Assembly (NCBI RefSeq): GCF_030272615.1
Contig: NC_081406.1
Location: 242,051,718-242,113,717, forward strand
Reading direction: 5' to 3'
DNA length: 62,000 nucleotides
Source: Cryptomeria japonica
Lineage: Eukaryota; Streptophyta; Pinopsida; Cupressales; Cupressaceae
The notes under the pieces were generated by a model. That model had not been told where the DNA came from, made no database searches, and worked only from the letters and a program-made list of their open reading frames with translations. Both the position numbers and the translations under genes were made by a program. Below, in pieces: positions 46,692 to 56,019 of this stretch (its first letter is position 1; the number at the start of each line of letters is the position of its first letter).

Positions 46692-47188
46692 TGACATTTT
46701 CAGGCTCTTGATCCATTTCATTCCCTATTTAACTTGGCCGACTAGATTCACTTTACTTACTGACCAAATTTAACTGACTCAGACTTGGAAACAAACAGTA
46801 CTTTGCCCTAAAAAACCCTTATTCAATCTAGACCTGACCTGAGGCCTGGTCCTATCTCTGACCTAACAACTTTGACCCTCCTGGAAGGTATACTTTATTC
46901 TGACAATCTCAATTCCTCAGGGAGACATTTAACAATTTTTCTAAAATTTGACTGGACTTAGCTTGAATGATACCAAAAAAGAACCCTTAAGGATTAGCCC
47001 TAGCCCAGACAGACAACCACTCACTCAAAATTCCAAAAGCAGAGAGAAGGTAAGCAGAGAGAAAGCAAAACAAAAAGCCAAAAAAGAGGGGGTCCCCATT
47101 CTAATGGGGCGATGTGTGAAATGGTCACAACAACTTGCTAATAAGAATATACTTTTGAAAAAGTAGCATGAGAGCCTATAGTAGTTTC
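46692..47188. other. 5' leader part of the third A-family element
   Basis: Non-coding. It ends with the shared GGGGTCCCCATT motif. No adjacent 5' LTR matching 40747-41837 is found, so the element is incomplete. Confidence 0.45.
47088..47132. repeat. Conserved GGGGTCCCCATT...AATGGGGCGATGTGTG motif, second copy
   Basis: Matches 28987-29032. Here CCCCATT and AATGGGG form a 7-bp stem with almost no loop. It is preceded in both copies by an A-rich AAGCCAA-type run. Confidence 0.6.
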
Positions 47189-48937
47189 TGTTGTCACAAA
47201 AGTTTGCACCCTTGCTAAGCTATCAACTCAGCAACCTCGTGAAACATGGAAACAACCTTAAAGTGTGGGATCTTGCGCAAAGGGGTTGAATCTCTAGATA
47301 AGGCCGACTTCCTTCTCAATCCAAGTGCAGGTGTTGAACCAACTCAACACTCCAAATTCTATGTCTAAACCTATCCTAACAACTTGCAAAGGAATAGAGA
47401 AGAAAGAAACGCTGAAATGAAAGGTGTGATGCACCAAGATAAGAGATGTTCCTCTCTCACCCTGAAATGACACAAAGAATCAATTGAAATACCTTGGAGA
47501 TGCACAAACTTTAGTTGCATGAATGACCCCAAACACATGTATGGAGGTTAGAATTCACCGAATTTCAAAAGGGGAGAAGGTTTTCCACAAGTCTCACTCA
47601 GAAACAAGTTAACACAACACATGTGAGAGAAAGCCACAAAACATACACTTACAATGACGGTAAGAAAACATGCACAACATTCTTAAGTTGAAGGGAGGAA
47701 GAATGATAATTTCAATTCATTCTTAGGCCAATGGCCAAACTTATAGTTCCAAAAATGCAAGTAAATATACAAATCTTCAAGAGAAGTGAAAGAGCAAAAA
47801 GTAGCTCAAGCCAGCAAGGAGAGAACCCTTTACAATGAGGCTTAACAACCTATATATAGAAAACTGGTTGCAAAGAAGAGACTAATGGTCAAAGAGGGGA
47901 AACCTTGACCCTAGTGTGCACAGGAGAATGCCAGTCCAAGAAGGTAGGGAAGTGCACAGATTTGACATGGAGGCATGCAAGACACCCATCCATATCCTGA
48001 CAAGGCAATCCCAAGAAGGAAAGCACTTCTAGAAGGTAGATTGCCTGACATTCCAAAGTTAGAGCATATAGACTTGACATGAAGGTCATTGAGTAACTAT
48101 ATTTAAGAATTGCCTTGGATTCCACTTGATGGCAATCATGCAAAAAACATTAAATGCGCACATGTAGCTCCATGAATGAAAGTAGACAAGTCGCAGGAGT
48201 TGGTGGAGCATTAAAAGTCTTGAGTGTTGATCACGTCATCTGGAAGTGTTGCAAGTCATTAGAAGTTGAACGTCGGGCCCTTAGGAAAACGTTGCAAGAG
48301 GAGATGAGTCAAAAACTCTAGGGTCTAGAGGAATGAGAGGAAAGGAGGTCCGAAATTTCAGGATTTTGGGGCTTGAAAGGGATGGAGGAAAGGGAGGAAA
48401 GGAATTCCGGGGTTCTAGGATTTCGGGATTTGGAAGGGAAGGAGGAAAGGGAGGAAAGAAGGTCTAGAATTTCGAGGTTCCGAGATTTCAGAAGGGAACG
48501 AGGAAAGGGAGGAAAGAAGGTCTGGAACTTTGGGGTTCCGATATTTTGGAAGGGAAGGAGGAAAGGGATGAAAGAAGGTCCGAAATTCTGGGGTTTCAAG
48601 ATTCCAAGATTTCGGGGTCTAGAAGGGATGGAGGAAAGGGAGGAAAGGAGGTTTGGAATTCCAGGATTTGGAAGGGAAGGAGGAAAGGGATGAAAGAAGG
48701 TTTGGAATTCCAAGGTTCTGGGATTACAGGGTCTGAAAGAGATGGTACCAACGAACTCCAAGGAATGAAGGCAAGATGCAAAGGGGAAAGGCTTGAAGCC
48801 GCCTCTCGACAAGATAATACTTAACATCTCATGATTCCATTGGTTTTGTGCTTGATCAACTAGGGCATCATTGGTCCATGGGACATATCTCTGATCGGTT
48901 CTCGTTGATGGACCAAGGGTGTCATAAAATGACAATA
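47189..48937 (-). repeat. LTR-like block with a 58-bp minisatellite
   Basis: The left end reads TGTTGTCACAAAAG and the right end ATAAAATGACA, so the termini are roughly inverted. A reversed TATA-like CTATATATAG lies at 47851. GTTTC occurs on both sides (47184-47188, 48938-48942) but then the right LTR end is not CA, so the exact ends are open. No coding sequence. Confidence 0.45.
48330..48745. repeat. Minisatellite of about seven 58-bp units
   Basis: GGAGGAAAGGGA(G/T)GAAAG recurs at 48384, 48441, 48499, 48557, 48630 and 48679, with older units at both ends. Between copies lie variants of GGTCTGGAATTTCGGGGTTC. The strand is strongly purine-biased. Confidence 0.85.
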
Positions 48938-49899
48938 GTTTCCAATGGCAAATGTGTATTGAATAAATACTCCATGGACAAGTAGACTGCGACAAGGTGG
49001 GGAACTGCATCATCCTCAAATCCTATCCGTTCAAAGAAATATATGTACAGTTTAGAATGGGACATTCATCCATAGTATTTTTGTAGCAGCCCACCATTGA
49101 TAACAACTCTGTAATTCTGTGAAGTTAATAATAGATTTCTAATTGTAGTGAAGAGTTATTTGAGTTTTAATATATATATATATATATTATGTTTATGCAT
49201 GAGTCATATGATCTGGAATCTCTGGCAATTGAAACCTATATTCTTGGTAACAAGCAAATTGGACATTTCATCTTCAACAAGCAATTATCAATTGTTTATG
49301 AGACATTTCATCTTCAACAAATTTATCAATTAACAAGCAAATTGGACATTTCATCTTCAACAAATTTATCATGCACCAACCTATCTTGTTTGACTAACAG
49401 TTGACAAAACGATGAGAGAAATTGCATAAGTTTGTTGAAAATTTTGAAGAGGTTCTTACACTTGCATAACTCTATTTTATAATGCATACGAATAATGTTA
49501 ACCTAAACAACCATGTGAATAGTAAATGCACATACACGCACACACATATATGTAGCCTAAAAGCAAGAATCAAATTCAAAATACAACATATCATGCATAT
49601 GCTGGACAAAACTACCATAAATATTACAAATTTGGAATATAGTATGCTAATTTCAAATTTGATATCGATATGTCAAAACTTAGATGTCATGATAAATATT
49701 CATTGTTTATTCAATATTAAATAATCAACATCCTATGGGTCATCCTGAAGACCACCATCAATATCATCATTGACATTAGACAATGAAGGTAAATTAGGAA
49801 AACCACATGCAACCATACTAACACTGACACTAAAAGTAGGTTAGGTATCTGACTCCAAAAAGTGAAGATTGTTTGGTAGCTTAAAAGTCTAGGTCAATT
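48938..49899. other. Unassigned, with small tandem repeats
   Basis: An (AT)n run lies at about 49173. Then ACAAGCAAATTGGACATTTC and ATTTCATCTTCAACAA recur between 49250 and 49375. No gene seen. Confidence 0.45.
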
Positions 49900-51930
49900 C
49901 ACTTTGGATCTACATCCCATAATATCATGCCCCCTTGTATTCATTTTGTTTGTCATAAGAAGGCATAAGTTGGAATGTACATAAACTAGCTCCATTGGCT
50001 TACTTGCTGCCAGTTGGTTGCATTTCATTGAATGGATGAAAGAGTATGTACACCAATTGTGCTTAGATGAAAAGAAACTAGCTACCTATTGAGGCAAAGT
50101 AAGAGAATTGCAATTATAAAATTGGAAATCAAATTTAAAATTTGAAATTAGTAATCTTATCTTCTCAAAAATGAAACAATATGCATTTAAAGAGTGCAAT
50201 AGAAATTAAGAAACTTGCGATAAAATTTTGATCTCAATATTCTGGAGGTGTGGTGATGTATGGCCGTTAAGGTAACACCAAGCATGAGCATTCTGCCTAT
50301 ACTTGTCATGGAGAGTGGAAATACTTTGAAGTGTTACCATTGGAGGCTACAAACTCAACAAACTCATTTGTAACTAAATTCAGCATCTTAGGATTGGGAG
50401 AGAGTTTAGTAAGTGCTTCTTGTACCCTTCGTTGACTTTTGGATTTCTTTATGGTGGCACGCTTGACAACAAAGCAAGAATCTGATCATTGTACAGTTTG
50501 GGCATCATTGCAAAGGCAATAAGATGTAGTTTGGTGGTCATTTTTTTACCACTAAACGGAAATTGTCTGCACTTCTTTGCTGAAATTTTCTTGAGGATCT
50601 TGTTGTTTTTCATCTATGATGGACTTTATTGTCTCAATCATTGTGCCGATGTTATTGTATACCACTTCCAAACATAACTTATTCATGTTAATAGAGCAGG
50701 TCATACTAATGATGGACTCGATGGAACTAAGAAGATATTTTATGCAATCATTATAAGTGTCATCTAGGATCTTTAGCTTTACATTTGATGCTTTGCCACT
50801 ACTAGATTGCCTCCATAGGGAGACCAACTTGGTTGATGACTATGGCAGAAAGTAGCCCCGACATCTTCACAAGTCATCTCAATATGATTGCGTTGGATGC
50901 AAACTGAATCTTAACAACCAATTAAAAAAATTAAAAAATTAAAAACAATGAAGAAAGCATACATAAATTTTAAAAAGTAAATTAGTAATTACTAAAGTGA
51001 AAGGTAAAATATAAAATTTGTAGTGTTTCGATGACCTTAAGTAGCTCCAATTGAAAGAATTCTTTAAAAATGGCTTGTGATAAGCAATGGTTTATGATGA
51101 ACATTTGGATCCTGTTAGCCTTTGCATAGACTTGTTAGATCCAATTTAATTTCCCACTAATGTGTTGTAGCACGAGATTGAATGAGTGGACAACACATGG
51201 TGCCCAAAATATACATGAAAATTGTCTCAACAAACATATTAGCCACTCTTAAATTCTTTGCATTTTGAGGATTCCATTTTGAATTCTTTGTAAAATGATG
51301 TCGGCAATATGTTATGCATCATCCATTTGCCCTTGACAATTGACAACTTCAAAAGCATTGCCCCAATAGAGGACATTACAATCACATTGATTAATAGTTG
51401 ATTTCTTTCATCCTTTCTTCCATAAAAAACAATGGGCACACCTATTTGTTTCCATGAATTCCTAATGGATGCCAATGAAGTGCCTATATTTTTTATGTCC
51501 TTTGCTAGTAAGGTGTTGTGCACCTTCTTGCTTGTGTACCCTTGTTGAGCCTCAATTACTTTCCTCAACATATCTTGTCAATATGGGGATTGAATAATAT
51601 TGAACTATTTGCATAGAGGCATCTTGCAATAGTTTGATTTGCAATCTCTTTAGAATTGTTTTGAAATTGTCTCTTTAATGGCCCACTTGTTCTCTTCTCA
51701 TTAGTGGACTTTTCTTCATTTCTGCCCTAAAATAGGTGGCTCTTTTCTACATCAGGGAAGACCCTATGAGATGGAGAAGTGAGGGTTTTTTGTGATTCCT
51801 TTCCTCTCCTCAAAGAATGCTTTGTGCTAAAGGCAACTCTTGTATTTGCTTCCTCTCACTATTTGATTTATTTTGCTATTTGATGAGGTGGCACATCTTT
51901 AACATTCTTTCTTGGACATGCTTTGATTCC
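49900..51930 (-). pseudogene. hAT transposase pseudogene 1
   Basis: The minus strand shows, in order, a BED-finger end (ACPRKNVKDVPPHQIAK, about 51930), the DUF659-type domain (YTSKKVHNTLLAKDIKNI, SWKQIGVPIVFYGRKDERNQ, 51571-51239), the central part (DDTYNDCIKYLLSSIESI, LEVVYNNIGTMIETIK, 50827-50552), an LNGHTSPHLQNIE block near 50250, and after what looks like an intron the dimerisation region (NWCTYSFIHSMKCNQL, ELVYVHSNL) ending with WDVDP near 49910. Order and spacing fit plant hAT transposases. Many stops and frame changes show it is dead; no TIR was identified. Confidence 0.8.
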
Positions 51931-54634
51931 CACATTGGGAATGACAGAAACAGTCTTTCACTCGATTATGTCGTCAATGTACAATGTTGATTATTATGTT
52001 TTAATAAGTTGGTTATCTGACTATGTATTAATTTTTTTGTCATTCTTGGGTAGTTATAAGCATCGGCTGGTTGATGGTTGTATTCCTCATGGATGTTGAA
52101 ATCAATAGCTAGAATCGGAATTAACCTTTTAAATAACATATTGTAATAATTCAATGTAACTTGTAAATCATATGAGGCTGGCCCTATTTGGGCGTATAAG
52201 CAATGTGTAATGTGTTCTAGGGCCGGACCCAAATTGGGCGGTTGAGCAAACAACATATAACGTGTAATAAATATTATTTGTATTTTTGGCGGCAATTGTA
52301 TTTAGCCGACCTAGCCTATAAGGCAATGTAACCATGTATAGATATCTCAAAAAAGCAATAATCTCTTCATCAGTGAATATCTCTGCAATATCAGCGAACT
52401 TGCCTTAGACATCAACGAACTTGCCTTAGACATCAGCGAACTTGTTTTGGACATCAGCGAACACACATTAGAGACCAGCGATCACACCTTGGAGGCCTGC
52501 GATCTTCATCTGAGTCTCAGCTAACATCATCTCTGCTCATAGTATCAAGTTCTGAGTGTATTTCATCTGCCGAATCTGCCCTACTGGTGATTGAAGGATA
52601 TTTCAAGTTCAGATCAGAAGTTACAAGTCAGATAAGTCAGTCTTGCCTTTGCCCTAGGAGGGTGAATTGTATTTGATCAACTACTGATATTAATAAATAA
52701 GATCTGAACATTGTTGCTGGGTTTTTCCTCCAAGAGGGAGGCTTTCCTAGGGTATATGTGTGTCATGTGTTGATTTTGTGGTTGTTTATCTTGCATCTTG
52801 ATTTTCTGTTCCTTAATGCTTATCTGATTACTAAAAACTAACAATGGCAAGTGCTGGGCCCTTTAAATATATCATGTATCAAGGGGAGTGGTATGACCTA
52901 GTCAGATCAACTCTGATCCTTGGCTGATCATCTCTGGTCTTCTTATATGATTAGAAAGATGACAGTGCATACTTTCTAATCACCTAGATTTTAGAGTGGG
53001 CAAGGTGAGAGCATATGATGTTGAGGATTACAAATGAACTGAAAACAACAATTGAAAGGAAACCATGATGCAGCAAGCCTGCCAATACCACTTTTCAGTT
53101 GGATGCATATGCAATACTGAAAGAAGTAAACATCCACTTGTTCAGTAGGAATTACAATGGCACTTCTACTTTTCAATAGGAAAGCCTTGGGCACATTTAC
53201 TTATGCAGTGGGAAAGATTATGCAATATTGAAATTTAAAACTAGCTTCTTCATGAGCAATTACAACATTACCATTTATTCAGTGCGATAAGTATCAACAA
53301 ATAACAAGAGCCAATTATCAACAGTACTACCATCTAGTGTTACAATTCAAAAAGCATGAGAAGATGGCTTTCAACAGTATGACCATCCAAAGTAATACAA
53401 TATCAATTTATTTGCATCGTAAACATTAGAATAAGAAAATTAATTTGCCGATGGTAAGAGTTGATGTTAAACAAACTGCTGTTACACCCCAGAATGATGC
53501 CAAACAACATGTTCTCAGAAACTCAACAATAATATACAATGAAATACCTTGATGAGTGAGGTAATAAGCTGGTCCAGATCTGAAAGTACTCTATAATAGG
53601 GTGCTGCAGGTCTGAACAGAAAGTAAACCACCTCAGAAAACCCAACAACACACGTCCTACACACACCCAACTTGCCTCTTCGCACGGAACACTACCAGAC
53701 CTATGCAAACACATTCAAACATTATGAAGTCATGTTGTAGGAAGAGTATAGCAGTGTAGAATTTAGTTTTAGGAGTTGTACGAGTCTGTCATTCAACTGG
53801 AAATGCCTGAATGACAAGGCCATGGAGCAGTAGGACCTCTCTTTGAGGAAGCTAGTAAGGGAAGTGCAAACCCAAACTTATACAAACCACCTTCAGGAAT
53901 CTATATGCCACTTTCTGTGATAAAAAACTCTTCAAAACCTCCACACTTTACTGTAGCGGTTCAAATGCCCCCTTACAAGCCAAACCCCAACATGGACGGC
54001 CTCAAAGATGAAATCTGCTCATCATATGCTGTATGGCTTCAAATGAAAGGAATAACAACTAACAGTCAAATAAAATATGTGAAACACTCCTTATACCTGC
54101 GTCCCAGTTTTGAACAGTTTGGCCAAGAATGATGGTACGACCTATCATGGAGGGTGGTATGGCCAACTACAAATATGTCCTCAAATCGCTCTTCTATCAC
54201 ATCAAAAAACCTCAACAATTTCTCCAACAAAGTCTTCATAGAAATTGTAGCTTCAAAAGACATCAAACTCATCCATGATGCAACACCAAATCTATAAATT
54301 CCAATTTGCAGCAATGGTGATCTTTGGATGGAATCACATTAATCCAGCTAGGAGTAGTTTCGTAAACTAGAAATCTTGACAATTTTTTTGTCCTCAAAAG
54401 ATTTGGAAGAACTCAGGATCTATTCCAACAACATAACAATATCATTCACAAAGCTATCTTCAAGCTTTTTGGAGGACAATATTCAATTTAAAAATATAAT
54501 ATTTCTCTTTTTCCCATAGTTCCATTGAGTTTGTTGATGGGGGGATGGTGGGATACAGTTATAGGTTTCAGGGGTGGGGGGACCAATGGCCTAAGTTTGG
54601 GGATGCCCATGGAGCAATAGAGGGGGGCGGTGTT
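51931..54634. other. Unassigned stretch, possibly with an LTR-like block
   Basis: Between about 51980 and 52850 the sequence looks LTR-like (TGTTGATTATTATG start, CTAACA end) but no consistent TSD was found. It holds the 21-bp array. 52850-54634 shows no gene; the last 130 bp are G-rich. Confidence 0.35.
52394..52540 (+). repeat. 21-bp tandem repeat, seven units
   Basis: Units such as GCGAACTTGCCTTAGACATCA follow one another at exactly 21 bp, diverging from left to right; every unit keeps GC(G/T)A(A/T)C or a one-base variant. The period keeps frame, but TAG and TGA codons occur in the frame examined, so coding is unlikely. Confidence 0.8.
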
Positions 54635-54946
54635 TGTTGCCGGGAGTAATCATTATGTTATGTTGGTATATTATGTTTATGTTGTCGTCGGTAATAATGA
54701 GTTACGGCGGTCAGTTAGTTAGCCGACGGGTAGGTAGTTGGAGTCGCGACGGTTGTGTCGCACCCCTTCGGCTGTCATATATTGTACCACCTCCGGGTGT
54801 TGGAGGACATGTAATGTTGACGACAGAATATAATAGGAACATCTTTTGACATTAATGGCAAGCTTATTCTGGTACTTCTTTTGTATTTGCATTGTGCATT
54901 GCTGTTCGATTTATGTATTCTTCCTGTTTACCCAGTGAGGTAAACA
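54635..54946 (+). repeat. 5' LTR
   Basis: 312 bp, from TGTTGCCGGGAG to GAGGTAAACA. It contains GC-rich words (CGTCGG, GTCGCGACGG) and a possible TATA at GTCATATATTG. Confidence 0.95.
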
Positions 54947-54948
54947 TT

Positions 54949-54962
54949 TGGCGCCGTTGCCG
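54949..54962 (+). other. Primer-binding site, tRNA-Asp type
   Basis: TGGCGCCGTTGCCG, two bases after the LTR, complements the 3' end of plant tRNA-Asp, a primer used by many plant gypsy elements. The match stops after 14 bases. Confidence 0.9.
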
Positions 54963-55008
54963 AAATTATTTCGGGAGGGACGGGAATATACTACATGGCA
55001 CAGGGATA

Positions 55009-55380
55009 ATGGGACAACCATTGCCCGAGGGGACGGGCAGTAACCCTGACGAAGATCACCAAGAACTGTTCGAAGGAGAACGAGCACTCACAAAAGATTT
55101 CTCTTGCATCCTTCAGGCGGCCATCGAAACACACGTACGGAGGGAAGCCACCATTGAGGCTGTTTCGGAGGATGCTATGTGGAGCACGCTTGGTGTAAGC
55201 CCGGCGGTGAATCGGTTGATGAGCAATTTGCCTAACCTTCTGGCTCAAGCATTTTTGGCTCTTCAAAACCGCAGAGAAAACACCTACCGTGAGAATCGAC
55301 GACAGCAAATCTTACGAGAATTTCATGAGCGCCAGCATGACGGACGTAGAGAAGACCGACGAAGGACAAATAATCCTTAA
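55009..55380 (+). CDS. Leader/Gag N-terminal ORF, 123 aa
   Basis: The ORF starts at ATG 55009 (MGQPLPEGTG) and ends at TAA 55378. It is Arg/Glu-rich toward the end (RENRRQQILREFHERQHDGR). It is in the same frame as the main Gag but separated by about 280 bp with several stops. A similar Arg-rich stretch (ERVERRRRLRQLAEG) follows at about 55597 in that frame, broken by TAG 55579 and TGA 55642. I infer an N-terminal Gag or leader segment; no named domain is seen. Confidence 0.55.
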   Translation: MGQPLPEGTGSNPDEDHQELFEGERALTKDFSCILQAAIETHVRREATIEAVSEDAMWSTLGVSPAVNRLMSNLPNLLAQAFLALQNRRENTYRENRRQQILREFHERQHDGRREDRRRTNNP

Positions 55381-55656
55381 ATTGTGAAGGGAGAGAAATA
55401 AAGAACACTGTTAGAAGTAGAAGAATTATGTTGATTGTATACAAAAGAATGAATTAATAAAGACGTGTTGTGTTTTGGTTTGTGTGTTGTGAAACATGAA
55501 ATTGTACCACAATTAATGCCCAATTTATTGAATAAAGACAGAAATAAGAAATTAGAAACCGACGAGTGGGAGGCTGCGTAGAAGGCTTTGATTCTGGAAC
55601 GTGTAGAACGTAGACGGAGGCTGAGGCAACTTGCCGAAGGATGACTTGCCGAAGGG

Positions 55657-55986
55657 TTGCCCGAAGGGAACCAAGGAGGTGTCACGGAAGGTGCAGAAGC
55701 CGAGGGGAATTTCTACGCGTCACCAGACTACTGTAGAGCGAGAAGCCTCGAAGAGTTTCTGAAGGAAACTAGGTTACGGAGAGAACTAGTTGAAGAGACT
55801 CGAGATCGGTTCAAAAACTTATCTCTCACGCCACAAAGGGAGGATCACCGAAGGGAGCCGGGCACGGGTGATGACGAAGGGGAAGCTAACCGCACGGTAG
55901 GTACAAGGCAGAACATCGTACCTTCGGTCACCACCACAGGAGACATCAGCGGCATCGGAGGGAGCAGCGCCGGAGGGCAGACATAG
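55657..55986 (+). pseudogene. Gag N-terminal segment cut off by one TAG
   Basis: 109 residues (LEEFLKETRLRRELVEETRD, Gly/Thr-rich end) lie in the same frame as the 855-codon ORF. The TAG at 55984-55986 sits in a Gln/Pro-rich context (GGQT, then PQPPPSG), so it probably was CAG. Translation of the rest may start at ATG 56020. Confidence 0.65.
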
Positions 55987-56019
55987 CCACAACCACCTCC
56001 AAGTGGACGATTTCCATCA

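Noticed and set aside
40747-47188. Complete element with 5' and 3' LTR
   Set aside because: No copy of the 40747-41837 LTR is found at the right end; the block at 47189 has a different sequence.
48318-49019. 233-aa minus-strand ORF
   Set aside because: Most of it is translation of the 58-bp minisatellite, whose period is not a multiple of three.
39680-49068. One LTR starting TGTAATGCCCCC at 39680 and ending GGGACATTCA at 49068, with all between nested in it
   Set aside because: The flanks (TTTGC and TCCAT) do not match and the truncated copia LTR does not resume at 49069, so the pairing is not supported.
51983-52850. Solo LTR starting TGTTGATT and ending CTAACA
   Set aside because: No consistent 5-bp duplication; CAATG occurs on both sides only if the ends are not TG/CA.
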